Assembly: GCF_021018895.1 (NCBI RefSeq)
Contig: NC_079365.1
Span: forward strand, 18,932,001 to 18,996,000
From: Seriola aureovittata
Lineage: Eukaryota > Chordata > Actinopteri > Carangiformes > Carangidae
DNA length: 64,000 nt
Direction of reading: 5' to 3'
Part shown: one piece after another, positions 24,105 through 38,711 of the stretch
Position numbering within the stretch: position 1 is the stretch's first letter
Layout of the letters: every line of letters starts with the position of its first letter
Notes under the pieces: model-generated
Told to the model about the DNA's origin: nothing
The model's database searches: none
Seen by the model: the letters and a program-made list of their open reading frames with translations, nothing else
Position numbers and translations under genes: made by a program

Positions 24105-26762
24105 CAAAGGCAAAGAAAGACAGTTTAATCTAAGAAGGATCGGTCTGCTTGCTGAGGCACTCTGATGCTTGCAGTCAGTGTGGATATCATTAATTGAACT
24201 GCTGGCTTCTGTTAGTACAGCTGGTGTACCTCGAGCACAGTGGGTTACAATTTTGAAAGTATCTGTAATGGGTAGCGCTGATAGCAGTCCATTAAAAAAT
24301 GCTTTAATTTGCTCAAATAGCTGTCCTGCAGATTGGCATGGGCTATTTTAATTTGCATTTATTGTCTTGCTGTACACCGATTAACCTTGACCAGGCATAG
24401 TTAAGTGTAAAAAAAGGAAGTATGGATGTTGTCGTACATTGTTGTGAATTGAGATTTTGGTTTTCTTGCAGACAGTTTTTGGGGCCTCAACCAATACCTT
24501 GCAATAGCAGCAGGAAGAAATGGGTTAACATTAATGGACCGATTGTTTCTTGAACTGCCCAGCAGCTGGTATTGAGGAGGACAAACACTCAAGCACCTGG
24601 CATGATCACAGGAGCAGCACCCTTCCCTTATGCAGCTATCTGGCAAAGCTCCAGAGCCTCACATGCAGACTACAGGCTTACCGCACTAGGCATACACAGT
24701 ACAGAGCCAACCCTCACATCATTCAGTATGAATGTGGAGTCGCAGGTAGGAAATTTTGGAAGACCATGTTTGAGAGTGTATTTATGGGAGTTAATGGACA
24801 GAGGATTTTGTAGCAGACTTAATTTTTTTTGTCTAAGTTGGCTTCCACTTGCAGAATCACACATTTTAATCCATTTTGTGAAATGCATCACTAAATGCTT
24901 TTGTATTATTATTTTGGAGGACTGAATGGAGTTTTTGTGCTGTCAACTCTCAGAAACTCTTCACAGGTTGTAGTTACTGTTTGGGTGTGGGTGAAGATCT
25001 CTTGCTGTGGCCCCATTAGACTGTCTGGCAGACACCGCACCATGCTTGGTGTCATCATGACTGGAGAGGAGTGAGCTGCAGAGCTGTTGTCTGACTGGAA
25101 GCAGAAGCTGGAGATGCCGTGACTCGGCTTGAGCTTAGAAAGAAAGGCCAGGGACAGTGGTGCGCAACAGTGAAGCTGTAGCTGTCCCTTCAGGCTCTGG
25201 GAAACATACACACATACACAGAAACACATACACATGCAGGGTGAGGGTGAGGTAAATCCATTAACACAAATCTAAAGGAAACTGATCTTAACACTAAACT
25301 GACAGCAAACGGTAATGACAGAGGTAGAGCACATCTAAGAATATTTTTTCTTGGTAGTGGAAATGCTTAGAAATCAGAGACAAGTTATAAAATGCAAAAA
25401 CTCATTTTTCATTACCATAATTTATGTATTCTTCTCAGATTTGCTGAAAAAGTTCATAAACAACCAGTTTCAGAACTGCATACAACACCACACATGATTA
25501 GATTACCATTTACTTGGCTAGCTGTGTACAGTTACATAAATTCAGACTGGCTGTGCTCTTAATGTCGTGAAAAACTGTGCTGCACCTTTCAATTCTCTCG
25601 CCTGTGCACTAACCTCATCTATACACTGATACCATACTGATAAATGTTTCTTGGCCGAGGCTAGACAGAAATTTATGATGGGACTTGGGATGTGTTCCAC
25701 TTAAAAGGCGTCATCTCTGGGCCCAACTACCTGCTTGGCCACCTGTTCAGTTACCTGATGCCCAGAGCAATCTGTACTGAAAAACCAATTTGAACAAATT
25801 TGAAATTCTCTGTATTTCTCATCATCAATGGTTACTAGCAACCAATGTACCCCTAGTGTTCTTACTATCATCAGTCAACTTTTGCTGCCCCACTCATTCT
25901 ATCTCAGTCTGTCTCCTGCTCTCACTCTTTATCTAATCACCATAGTATAGTCAGGTAGGCGGTTTCATAAATGTTGGTTAAATATCAATAGCATTAAGTG
26001 AAATTTCCATCCTTGCTTTTTGAGAGCAGTGGGTTTATAGCACATTGATTCATGCTAGCATTACTTGCAGATTCGTGGAACCATAGGAGTTTGTTAGTAG
26101 GTGGTATGATTAGTATCTTAAATCTTGCATTTTCCCATTCAAAGTATATTCAGGAGAATAAAATAGGCAGCTTATGTATACAAGGGTGCATTGCATTTGA
26201 TGTACAGTAGTACATATTATGTATCAAATTATTGATTGTTGTAGTGAAGTAATCCTCTCACTTGACCGCCCCCTGCATGAAGGTTGAGAGTGCATAGCTG
26301 AGAACATACCTGGGCCTGAGAGGAAGACGCTGCTGCATACAGGGTGCTACTTACTGGAAGGTTTTTTTTTTTAATGTATTTATTTATTTATATACCTTTT
26401 TTGCAAGATTGATGTCAAACTGTGTATGTATGTTTCATTCTGCCATTAAAGGATATAGGATTTACAGGGGGTTTTCTTCAGTGTTTGCATAGAGCTTGGT
26501 AATGCCGTGTAATGTCTCTTAGCCATAGCTAGCTTTCTGACCTCTGTTCACTTGCTATGCAGCCAATAAGTTTAAGCCACTTTCAGTGGAAACCATGGAT
26601 TTCCTAGTACAAGGAAGGACTGTCATGTCATTGATTTTAAAATGAACACACATGCTTCTTGCTTGCTTTCCTCTGGCCCACACTTCTTCTCTTTTACCAT
26701 TTACAGCTCACTCTGATTCACTGAATGCATGCTTACTCGCATGCTGACAGTGCAAAGGGAGC

Positions 26763-26809
26763 TGTGTGCGTGTGAGTGTGAGTGTGTGCGTGTGTGTGTG
26801 TGTGTGTGT
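26763..26809. repeat. (GT)n microsatellite
   Basis: Imperfect then perfect GT units, of the usual vertebrate type. Confidence 0.93.
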
Positions 26810-27978
26810 AGAGGAAAGAGGGAGGGGCATTTCCTTTTAATGCATCTGCTCTGCTCAGTGACTCTCCAAGCTCACACATCTATTCAGTCTCTTCTCTCCG
26901 TCTCTTTCTTTCTTACCTCGTGTTCCCATTCCTGTTCACTCTGTCTTGTGTCACTTTTTTTTTTTTTGTCTTTCTGTATTTTTGTCTTTCTCATGTCAGA
27001 CATACATGCTCATCTCACTCAGACACATAATCTTGGTCACACAGGATCTCACATTCACTAGTCTTGTATCTTTCTCCTCTCCTGTTTTCATGCTTGGATT
27101 TTGGCTCCTGCTCCTCCATCATAGCTACAGTATTCTGCATCTATTCCCTGGTTCTGCTCACTGCGTCAGAAATCAGCAGCAGACTGAGGTGGGTGTTTCA
27201 AGAGCATCATCGCTAGGTCTGATGCTCCATCTCTCTTTCTCTCTCTCTCACCCCTCTCTCTTCCTGCCTCTCTTCTCACTTTGCTCTGTCAATGAGAGTC
27301 GGGATGATCTTGCTTGTGTTTTCTTACAGGGGAGCAAATGCCGTACTATCTGTATGCAGCAGCATTTAACATTGTCACACAATATGCTAGCGAGGTAGCA
27401 TATCTACCTATCCAGATCTCCCTGACTGTCAGCTTTCAGGACAGTTGATAGGGCTGCTGCTGCATTGAAAACTGTCTTTGCATACCTTATTGTACTGGCA
27501 TGTATTTTTCTCTTTCTCTCTTCTGTCTCTACTCCATTACTCTCCTCTGTCTGGATGTCTGTCATGTTTAATGCATGCCCTGTCCTTTTGAATTCTTCCC
27601 AGAGACTTGGACATGCTGTAGGATTTATAAAGAACCGCCTTAAAATAGCCAGGGTAAAAGACATAGGTGCAGACTCACGCAAAAATACACATCCACACAC
27701 ATGCGCATTCACACAGGAGGTTCGATTCCTTTTCACCTTACCTGCCCCACTGCTGCTGCAGTTCCATCTGTTGCAGTTGCAACAGCCAGCAACACCCAGA
27801 ACCAAGGCTTAACTGTTCCCCAATGTTGTGATATGTGTGTTGCTGAGAGGTTGTGACTGTCATCTGTGCCTGGCCGAATGTGTTACCGTGTCATTTAAAT
27901 GTGTGTTTGTGGGTGGGTGTTCATGCCGAGGCTGATTGTTGTGTGCCAGTATCTCTGCATGCCTGTGTGTGCTTGTAC

Positions 27979-28028
27979 ACGTGTGTGTGTGTGTGTGTGT
28001 ATGTGTGTGCGTGTTAGTGTGCGTGTGT
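27979..28028. repeat. (GT)n microsatellite
   Basis: A perfect GT core with imperfect flanks. The cysteine/valine-rich translations across it are not genes. Confidence 0.93.
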
Positions 28029-28746
28029 GCACACTCTTGTATACAGTATATGTGCTTGCCTACCCATGGGCTCTGGTCCAAGAGGAAAGCAGGCTGCAGG
28101 GGTTCAGTTTGGTGCAGTAAGCTGTTGAATGCTCTGTAAGGAGCAGAAAAAGGCAGATTCATGTGCTGGTGTGTCCTTTCACTGGGCTCTATATTACAAA
28201 GCCAGCTGGCTTTTTCTGAAATGTCTGCATTAAATTTGTCTTTGAGTAGCCTAACTCTTAACAGATTGAGCTTGCTGTTCTTAATACTAACTTTTAATTT
28301 GTAATATCAACAAATAGGCTTATGATGAAAGAGACAGTAGTGCTAAATGCACTGATGAGGCCCAGCAAACAATACTACCAACAATACTTCAAACAGAATC
28401 CCCTTAAAGAAATGCTACAGTATGTGACAACAGGAGAGGCTGATTCATCTGGAATTTGTGCTTTGGTTAGATGTCATTCCTCATACTTGTTATGCTTGAA
28501 ACAAAGAAGATGCTACTTTTTTGATGATGTTGCAATTATACTGGACCTGCTGATTTTAAAGCATAGACACATTTCTTTGTGCAGTTACTGCAAAGTATTA
28601 AAAGAATGGAATAGGATAATACTGAGACCAGTTAATTCGTCAGAGGTTTCATTTTCATTTCATTTCAGGCAAATGTCTGTCCGAGTTATAGCCAAAGCAT
28701 ATTATACATCACAAAATAAATCAACACACTATGGGTAAATGTGAGT

Positions 28747-28840
28747 AGGGATATCACAATACCAGAATTTTGATCATCTGTACCAATACCGTTGAAATTG
28801 GATGATTTTCAATACCAAAGTCAATATCAGCAAAAAACAG
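28747..28840. mobile_element. Truncated hAT-like end
   Basis: TAGGGATATCACAATACCAG and the following ACCAATACC-type repeats look like the 5' terminal and subterminal sequence of fish hAT MITEs. No matching 3' end is visible before the next element at 28,893, so it is a fragment. Confidence 0.45.
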
Positions 28841-28892
28841 AAAACAATAGAGGCTGCTGCACAGTGTGCCAACATGCATGCATGCATGCAAG

Positions 28893-29196
28893 CAGGGCTA
28901 CACAATTAATCTAAATATTATCGAAATCGTAACATGACCGAGCGCAAATCCAAATTGCAGGAGCTACAATTTTTTTGATAAAGGTAAAATGTGTCACAAC
29001 ATAAGTGAAGCATTGTGGTGCTACAGAGGAAGGAAAGGAACATGTTTGTTTGGTGTAAGACCCCACAAAAATCATATCATGATAATTTTTATAATTTTCT
29101 CAGTGAAAATAAAATGCAAAAATGACCATCGCGACTCATATTGCATTCGCCAAAATAATTGCAATATGATTTTTTTTTGTACATCGTCCAGTCCTA
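28893..29196. mobile_element. Degraded hAT MITE (about 300 bp)
   Basis: The left end, CAGGGCTACACAATTAATC, pairs imperfectly with the reverse complement of the right end (TAGGACTGGACGATG...). Subterminal ATTATCGAAATCG and AATTGCAATATGATT segments fit the common fish family. No clean 8-bp target duplication is visible, consistent with age. Confidence 0.6.
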
Positions 29197-32100
29197 GCTT
29201 TGAAGTTAGTCACTATCTGCACCGGGTCACCCATAGTAGGATTAAGATTTAAAATTACTTTCATTATTGATTAATGATTGAATGAATACTAATGATTATG
29301 TTTATTTAGGATTAATCATTATGTTTTGTCAGACCAACAGGCCAATCCAAATATTCAGTTTTTTCACCTAGAAGAGGGAAAGCAAACAAATATTTACATC
29401 TGAAAAGCTGTAACCAGTGAATGTTTGACTTATCAAAAATTGTTGCTGACTCATTTTCAGTCATTTGACAACTTGTTTGTTATTATTGTTTTAGCTGTAA
29501 TCCATGGTACTCTGCAGACATATCTTACATATGTTAGAGGGAAAAGTCTTTAAAAGTCTCTTTGGGTGAGTTGCATACATAACACATAGTGAGGTGTAAG
29601 TTATTATGCAGACAGTATAGACATCTACTACACAAAAGTGACTGAAACATGTTTGACATTTCACTCAGCCCTATCACTAATGTAGGTCCTGACTCTTTGC
29701 AGTTTTTAGAGGTTGATCTGCTTGATGCTCCAGTGGGGGTGTTTCCTAAACTGAGCTCAGTAATCATTCTGCAGTTGAGATTTACTGACCTGTCTAGCTT
29801 CATTAGCCCTGTTTTGGAGCTCCCAAGGGGCATCAGACTCACACATACTCACATGGACACACATTCCCACACAGGACCTCAGTGAAATGATCAGACACTT
29901 GTTTAGCAGGTGTTTTTTCCTCCTCCTTAACTCCCATATTTTTTTTAATTGACTTTTGCTGAAGTAAAGAGGACATTGTGGTTATATTAGTCTTGATAAG
30001 GGTAGAGCTGGTCTAAAAGTTGAAAGAATGCCCTTTTCTAATTCTAGAAGCCAGGATTCAGTTATAACTTAAAACATTAAAGCCCCTGAAAACATATTTT
30101 CTCAATCAGCTTCCTATGTGCAAAAGTGTCTAATGTGAGCATACAGGATTTAAAACAGTTTTGGTTGTTTCACATAAGCATTTGGTCTGTGCTGTTTTGT
30201 CAGTGCTCTTCTCACGAAGTAGTGGGTCTGGGTTGGAAAAAGGTGATATCGAGTACTTCTGCACATCAATCAGGATTTAGCATTATTTCAATCAAGATGT
30301 GATTACAGTCATGGATTTGTTTGCTTTTGTTGCCAGGCCACTGTCAAATCTTGTCAAACCACACCCACACAGTCTTTATTAGGCACACATTAGCAGGGTT
30401 TGACTGTTAAACTTGAATACCCTTAAAAGTTGGTAAGACTAAGTGCACAAACAACTTTAAATATGTGAGAACAATATGAGGATATACACTGCAACAAATT
30501 CTGTTGACTAAAACATTTCATCACTAAAGCTCCAGTGCAGTAGGAAACCCTGATGTGAGTACTAAGTACATCTATTTGATAAGTGCAAGTAGATCAAAGC
30601 ATAGCATACAGAATGTAAACAAGCATAATGTAAGATTTGAAACAAAAAGTTTCTTTGGGCTTTAAGTAATGTCATAAGGTGGAAAAAGTTAGTAGATGTA
30701 GCTGGAAAAAAATAAAAATATTTATTTATCTCTACTACATTTTGTTGTCATTTATAGTTGTGTTTCTCTCCTCTGCTTTGTTTCACCTTGTATGTGTCTT
30801 TGCCTCTCCCCACACACATGAAGCAGAGCAGAGGAGAGACTGGTTGACAACTCGTTACGTTAAGTGCAATAAAACCTTTCCAACAAGTGTTATAAATCCA
30901 TCTAAAACCAAAGATGGACGGATGTCGACCTAAATGTCTGAAAGAAAGTATGGTCAAAATCAACCTAGGTGACACTGTACTGTACGATATAATAGCCTTT
31001 TCCACCCACATGAAGGCAAGGTAACAAAAAATGTGACTACTAGAGAAGAGTTGTGTGACTGAAATACAATAGCAAAATGTTTTTTTATGAGCTTTATGGG
31101 GATTAATCTCTTTTTTGTATTTATTTTCTAAACCATTAAAAGCATAATATTTGGCTTTTTCAAAAGTTTGTTTGACTTTTCTGATCGGCATATGGTCACC
31201 GGACCTCCCCACCTCACAGCCAATGAATAATTTCCCAGCTGGAAACAGTTCCACTGATCTTCTGTGGACAACATATTGCTTTGATTATCACCACAAAGCA
31301 AACATACACTGTATTACAATTGCTATCATGTTTTTTGCCTTTTGTGATCAATTTAGTAAGATGACCGTCTAAAAGAGGAAGCTTCACTCTTTGTACACGT
31401 GCTTTATGAAATCATCTGTTTATTTCCTCTGAAGGTTTTATTTCATGAGGTGTTTTGGCGTTGTCTGATTTTGGAGAAGACCAGCCTCTGCTCTAAACAG
31501 CTGCATGAGAAAATTTTTCACACGCAAGAAACGAAGACTGACCACCTTTCTGCATGCAACACCTGACCACAAACATCACAGATTGAATAAGCACAGCACA
31601 CATTTTCACACATACAAGGTACAGTTAGTGTTGAGATACAACAGGGCTGCTTTCCCACTCTGATGTTCTCTGATCTTACAAAGAGTCAGAGTGATCATCA
31701 AGATTTATGTTGCCATGTTCGTTTTTTCAGGGCTTCTTTTTAAGTAATGTGTGCATGTCGGACATGATTTGTGAGTCTAGATGCGATTGACAAAGCCCAA
31801 ACCACATTAAACGTGATATACTGCAACGCTTTGTGAACAGTCCATGTGAATTACAACAACAATATTGCGAGTGTGAATAACGATTTAGCACGGATTGTAG
31901 TGGTTGACGTGTGTATGTGACTTATGAGACATCGTGCTGTTCGTGATGGCTGAGTTATTGGGGTCATATCTGTATTTGCTGCAAATACTTGAGATTGATT
32001 AGAAAGCCTCAGTCTGAAGCCTGCGCACTGTGGGATTTTTTTGTCCTGATTCTTGACTGCAACATTAGTAAAACTGCCGTAAAAATACTGTGTTGCCTGC

Positions 32101-34906
32101 TTAGCATTAATCACTGACTTGCACCCATGATGTGATAACCATTTATTTTATGCTTACATGATGCACCTTAGGCTAACTCACTTTGGTTTAGTTCAGTGTA
32201 ATGTGCACATGATAGTGTTGTGTGTGTGTGCTTTGTCTTTGGGACATTAGGGGAAGCGGTAAGAGAGCAGATGCTTTGGATGGTGTCACCGCCTGGTCAT
32301 TTTTCTGTATGTGCACTCCTCACCCAGGTCCAGGCTATGTCTCTTCTGCTCCAGGGTCCTTCACTTTTCCACAGCTCATGTGGGCTGCGCTAGCTACTCA
32401 CTAGAAAAAAGGCTCTGGCCCATCTCCATTAGGTTGAACCAAAGAGTAAATAGTTCAGGAAAATAGGTTGAGAGAAATCTAAGGGTATTAATTCTCACAT
32501 ATGAAAAGAATGACATGACTGGGCACAAATCTGTATTATGTATATGCATTACAATCAAACACACATTAGCAAAGCTGCATTATCGATATAAACAAATCTT
32601 GAACACAAAGGAATTAAATCACATCCCTCTGTTGGAGGTTTGTCAGTCCTAATGTGTCTGTGCTGCAGTGAGAGCAGAGGGCTGGCTGACCTGGCACATA
32701 GCTCTCAGACAAAGAAGTGGGAGAGGATGAATATAGATTGATGGAAAGAGAATTGCGGAGAAAAAGAGCAGAGAGGAGACAAACCTGCCAAAACACATAT
32801 TTACTTATTTGTTAGCACTTGTCGAATGTACCCTTTAGAGGATATCCTGCAAGATCAGAGGGGATTATGTGCTTGATTTTCATTTCAGTATCTTTTTCTG
32901 CAGCTATCAGGTGGGTGATAATGTAATGTTATTACTTACCGTTTCTTCAAACAATCATACTGTGACAAAATTCTACTCTTATTTACTGTTGTCAAAGGTC
33001 TTATTGACAGCGGTAAATAAGAAAACACTCACTGCAATGAGTAAGCGAGTTTGTGAAAGAGGGAACTCTGTGAACAAAGCCTCAGTATTTCATGTTAGGT
33101 TTGGATATAAAGTAGCTCACTACTAAGGGCCTTGCCTGCCTCTCTGAGTGAGAACAGTAGGTTTGACTTCTGAGCCCCTATGTTACCCCTGTGGCTTAAA
33201 GTTTTTAGATCGCTGGCTGGCCTCGTTTGAAGACAAGATGCTTGTGATCTAAAAACTGTTTCCCTCAAAACTTTCCAACCATCCATCCTCTCTGACTTTG
33301 TACTGTTTCACTGTGTTGGTTACTACCATATTTCTGATCAGATTGTCTATGTGTGACAGAGTTTTCCCTGGAACAAAATGATGCGGAGGCGGTAACATCC
33401 TGATCATGTGCTCACACGTGCATGTGTAGCACGTCTTCAGCTGAAGAGAACACTTTTTACAAGCAACATATTTGAGGAGTTCTAGTGAATCCTGGGGAAT
33501 TTCCAAAAGGACAATAATAAACTCACAGCATTTTTCACAATTTCATGACATATCAAAGACTACAATAAATGAAAAATTGAAAAGAAATAATCAGCGCCTT
33601 TCCCGGTGCACTTTGCTGATTATGATGCAGCGCCACCGCATGGGTTCAATGCTACAATTGCAGTTACAAATGACAGAAATCCACTGAGTGCAATACTTGT
33701 TAGAAAAGCGTTTGTCAAGAGCAGGAGGCGGCACTTAAAGTAATCACAACTAAGCAAGTATTGTACCAAATATTGTGCATATTAATCAAGTAAATGGATA
33801 ATAAATATTCACTTTGAATTATTTTTAAGAGTAGCAGAAACATAATATTTATTATTATTATATATTATTTACAATTGCTATAGTAAAGAAATAAAAATCA
33901 CCAGCATGAAAATATAATCCCTGGCATGACACCGTTTCACAAAGAGACACCACTTTGATCAGGAGATCTCGTTTGAAATTTGTATGCGACTGGCAGATAC
34001 TTACCCTCATAGGCAGCTAGTGTCATGTAGGTCACCTTTGTGATAAATAAGTGAGCAGGGATATCAGTAGCTATACACTGTGCTCTTTGGGCATTGTCAG
34101 TTTGAGGCAGCATTGTCACTTTCAAAGTGGAATGCTCCAAAAACTTTGACAGTCAGCTCTTGGTGTGGCAGTGATCTTTTTTTTTTTTTTTTTTTGTCAG
34201 CGCTCATCTGCTGTGTTGTAGTTTCACAAAGACACAAAAGTTGAGGCAGAGGATTTGAATCAGGGATTTTCACTTTCACTTCCTTTCAGTATTAATATAA
34301 TTATCTTTTATTCAGCAAGTCCACTTTGGCCTCCAGAACAGTTTGAGGCATGGATTCATCCATGGACCCTGCCTGAATTTAATGTGTCACAGTTGCTACA
34401 GCTCTTGTGGTGGCACATTGGCATCCACACATACGTCATCCCAGAGCTGCGATGTTGGGATTGTGGGGACATTTGGTGTAAACTGAAGTAACTGTCATGT
34501 TTAGGAAACATTGCCCTGGAGGAAGTTGCCAGGAAGGGATACACTCATTTAGAAATAACGTTTATGTAAGTGGTGGCATTCAGACAATGCTCATTTGATA
34601 CTAAGGGGCCTAATGCTTGCCAAGAATATATTCACACCCCCTATACCAGCTTGGGCTGATGACACTGTCTCTGTCATCAACGTCTCACACCACAACTTGG
34701 AAACTGTTGGACAGGTTGAAGTTTTTTCACTCTTTGGTCATCCAGGCTTTGGTGCCGATGTGTCCTCTGTCATCTTCTTGTTAGCTGAAAGGAGTGGGGG
34801 CTTCAGGAGCTGAAGCCCGTCCTTATCAGTGTTGATGAGATCTGTTGTTTTGCTTGAATACTTTTGAATTGCCTTTTAAGCTTTTTGGTTTTCTTTTACT
34901 TCACAT

Positions 34907-35740
34907 TAGGGTTGCACGGTATACCGGTACCAGTATAGTACCGCGATACTAGAGTTTTGAAAACGGTACTATACCGGCATTTAAAAACAAACGGTACTTT
35001 TATTTCATTTTATTGAATGCAAATGAATTGGTAAATTGGAGCCTGTCTCTTTAAGCACAGTGAGGCCAGCGAGTGTGACGTAGTTGCCCGAGAGGATTTA
35101 AGCCGCGTCCCACGCGCACTCGCATGCTAAGACTGAGGAGGAGAGAGAAACGACAAGTCGCGTCTTAGACAGACGGAGCGGGTTGAAGAAAATACCGTAG
35201 ATAGAGATGGCAGCTGCAGAAAAGCCCGTACTTGTGGTCAAAATGGGGGCCCGAAGTTCGGTGTGGAAATATTTCGGGTTCAAACCGAACGATAAAGGCG
35301 AGCCACTGAACCCAGAGGCACCGCAGTGCAAGCGATGCTACAAAGTGTGTCTCGCAGAAGGAGCCAACACTTCAAACCTGTCGAAACATTTAAAGGACAA
35401 CCATGCGGACTTGTTCCGAGACTTCAGTCAAGAACGACAGGTGATAATGTTGTTCACCTGTTCATGGCACTGTAATGTCAATGAAAGAAGTACAAAGCCC
35501 CTCCCAGCCCAGTAGTAAACCTACAGTAGCCTGCAAACAGAGAGCTAAAACATGTCCATGGTTAATAAATACATTAAAAAATATATTTTTAAAAATTAAA
35601 TTACATTCTTTAAATATTTAAATAACCCATTAAGGCAATACATAATATAATGAAATATTTTTTACAAAAAGTATCGAAAAGTATCGAAATACATATTGGT
35701 ATCGGTATCGAAACAGAAATTTGGTATCGTGACAACCCTA
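34907..35740 (+). mobile_element. Non-autonomous hAT element with 8-bp target duplication
   Basis: The element begins TAGGGTTGCACGGTATACC and ends GGTATCGTGACAACCCTA, which are imperfect inverted ends sharing TAGGGTTG. It is flanked by a perfect duplication CTTCACAT (34899-34906 and 35741-35748), diagnostic of hAT insertions. Subterminal GGTAT/ATACC repeats are visible at both ends. The 834-bp interior is GC-richer than the surroundings and keeps a BED-finger exon but no DDE transposase domain. Confidence 0.92.
35207..35440 (+). pseudogene. BED zinc-finger exon of a hAT (ZBED-like) transposase
   Basis: An ATG-started frame of 78 codons runs to a splice-donor-like CAG|GTGATA. The translation has the BED signature: aromatic WKYFGF (residues 20-25), a CxxC pair at Cys41 and Cys44, and an HxxxxH pair at His61 and His66 in KHLKDNH. 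BED fingers give hAT transposases and their domesticated ZBED relatives sequence-specific DNA binding. The finger is intact, but the catalytic part is absent from this element, so by itself it cannot transpose. It is in the same orientation as park7 and kcnab2. Confidence 0.8.
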
Positions 35741-37756
35741 CTTCACATCAACACTCACTAAACATCAGCACCCACTGAATAGTCATTTTGTTTTCAAGCA
35801 TTAAATTATATAGACTGTTATGCAAACAATAATGTTGTAGTGCTTCTCGCATATGTGGGCTGAGAGGATGTATAGACATTGTCAGGCATTTTGGAAACAA
35901 CATCAAAGTAGGAGGCAATAAGAGTTTTTCATTGAGATGAATAGCGTTGCTAGTGTCAACTGTAAAGCAAGATGTTTTTTAGATTTGTGCAAGACAGTTT
36001 TTGTTTTGTCAGTTGTTTTGTTGCCATTTGCCCTTGTAACCACAGTAATTCAACAAAGACTGTTTAAAATAAGGTACATTATTCTGAAGAGACAGTAATG
36101 TACAGTGAAGGGCTACTTAAAACAGGTTGAAAGACAGATGGACGGCACTGTAGGAGGCAGAGAGACTGTCTGCTGGCAACACAGAAACACAATATTGATA
36201 TTAAGATACTGAGATACATAAAGATGGAAAGCATTGACATGAGACAGGACTTCTGTCTCCTGCCCCATCTTTCAGGATTATTTTAAAACTGAAAGAAATA
36301 TTTGTAAGGATATGGCCTGATGGAGGTGTTGTCTGTGAATGTGATTAGGTAGATTCTTGAGCAAACTATCCAGTGTCATTATGTTATGTCAGAAAATAAA
36401 CTCCAGCCTCTTCAACGGTCCAACAACCCAAAGGTAGTGAACATACAGTGATATGAAACAGAGAAATACATACTTTGGAGAAGCTGGATCCATGAACAGT
36501 TTTGGATTTCTTTGAAAAAGGACTTAAATGATTAAGAGATGAACTGTCATCCGTTCATTTTCTGGTGATTGACTAATCGAGTCATGAAACGTGACGAGCT
36601 GTCAAAATGCCGCTCATTTTCCAAATTCTACTTGGATGAGTGATTTTTGGATGTAATATGAAGGTTCAGTAAGTTTTCTAATGACTTTATTGTATTAATG
36701 TATGGTAGAAAACATTAATCTAGTGTCTACCATGACTTGCATGGCATGCTACTTGCTACTAAAGAGTCATACATTGGATTACTGAGAGGTACTAAGAAAT
36801 AACAATAATAGTAACAACTGACCTGAAGCAAATGCACACCAATGGTATGGTACTGCTGCTAACAGTATTTCACGTCTTCCCAGTCCTACACATTGCCTGC
36901 TGTTAGCCTCACAGCTTACCAAGGTTAATGTAATAGTACAGATGGCACATTGATTCACAATAACACCTGGATACATTGCACTGACACACACAATCAAAAC
37001 AAGTGCTATTTCCTTAATACACATAGAAGCCCTCTCTTCTTAGAGCGTAGTTGCTGTTGCCTCTGGGACACACAAATCAGTTGGTAAATAAACACTTGAA
37101 CTTCTACAGTGATTGTCTGTGACACAGACTATGGGCAGGCCAACAGCATATATGTGGACATGAATAAGCAACATGACGTTAACCCTTTATGCCTCAGGAA
37201 ACCTGGTGCTGTTCTCATGCTCGACCACGCAAGTACTAAGGGTTTGTGTAGGTATTCTGATGTAATGTGAGTGTGTTTTTGTGTTTGTACAGAGGGCAGT
37301 GGGCAATTGGTGTCAATCTTTCTTCTGTCTTCCTATAGAAACTCAAATAGCTACAATGTTAAAGCATGCTTAGATGAATCCATACACTACCATGCAGTCA
37401 TTGTGTGGACACTTGCATGTAGCCATTAAGTTTGTCCTACTTTCAATGGAAGGCTATATGTATTTTATATGGTTGCTGCACTGCAGCTCCCGTGTTGGTA
37501 CACAGATTCTGTTTGATGGCAAGTCTCTGCTTTCATAACACACAGCAAAACAAGCCAGTAACCAGCTGTTTCAGATACATGAGTTTTGTGTTTACAATAG
37601 GCCTATTCAGTCATACTACAGCACATGTAGAGTAACTTTATCAAGCAATCAGTTGCAGTGCCGTCTGGGGTCGCAATGATAAGTGAATGATGTTTCCACC
37701 CTCGAGCCACTATAAGGAGCAGTGTTTTGTTATAAAAAAGCAGCTGCACCAGTGTC

Positions 37757-37758
<2 letters not shown>

Positions 37759-37788
<30 letters not shown>
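37759..37788. repeat. (GT)n microsatellite
   Basis: About 15 perfect GT units. Confidence 0.95.
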
Positions 37789-37794
<6 letters not shown>

Positions 37795-37964
37795 TCGTTG
37801 TGAGGACCAATTTGAGTTATAGACCTTACGGAGTGAGAACATCTTGGGAAAGTGAGGACATGTTGGCTGGTCCTCACAACTTCAAAGGATGGTTTGAGGG
37901 TTAAGACTTGTTTCTAGGGTTAGGGCCTAGGGAATGCATTATGTCAAGTGTACTCACAAAGATT

Positions 37965-37983
37965 GTGTGTGTATATATATATA

Positions 37984-38074
<91 letters not shown>
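37965..38074. repeat. (AT)n microsatellite, left of hAT insertion
   Basis: A long AT array with one GTGTGT interruption near 37,989-37,994. It abuts the hAT element that begins at 38,075; the array resumes on the other side at 38,715. Confidence 0.97.
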
Positions 38075-38077
<3 letters not shown>

Positions 38078-38711
38078 GGGTGGGCGATATGACGATATTA
38101 GATCGTGAAGGATTACAACGTGAAGATGATCTTTCAAACTGCAGAGATCGTGGGATCGTCTAGGGCACATTCTATAAATTGCAGTTCTATGCTGATGCAC
38201 CAGACGTATTGAAGTCGTCAACCTGACCGACCAATCATAGCGAATTACGGGCAGTGACGCGCTTTCCTACCCGCCTCCTTGTTTGTGTGCGTAGCGGTAG
38301 CACATGGAGAGCGATGGCTGAAAGCCAAACGGAGTTGTTCGCTAAAAGAAATTCCACCTCCATTATATGGAATTGGTTTGGATTTTCCGCAACTGATCAA
38401 GCGCGAGCAAATGTAATTTACAAAGTTTGCACAGAAACCGTTCGCACGTCGGGTGGTAACACGACTTTACTTTCTGTTACTACTTTTGCAAGAGTGCACT
38501 TTATTAGAATGTTGTTGTTGTTTACCTTAAACTTTACGTTGTTTGCACATGCAGGCAAAACTGCGACTATTTGAAATAAAATCTGTTAAGAAAGGTTCTT
38601 TGGTCTAAATTGTCTGTTTTTCTTTTTCCAATTTATGATCGTGATAAAATCGAAATCGTGATTTCATAAAAAAAAAATCGTGATATGATATTTTTGCCAT
38701 ATCGCCCACTC

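Noticed and set aside
27700..27740. GGTTCGATTCC, similar to a tRNA T-arm
   Set aside because: No acceptor stem, D-arm or anticodon arm can be folded around it.
30748..31254. 168-codon minus-strand frame
   Set aside because: No family similarity or splice signals seen; AT-rich chance frame.
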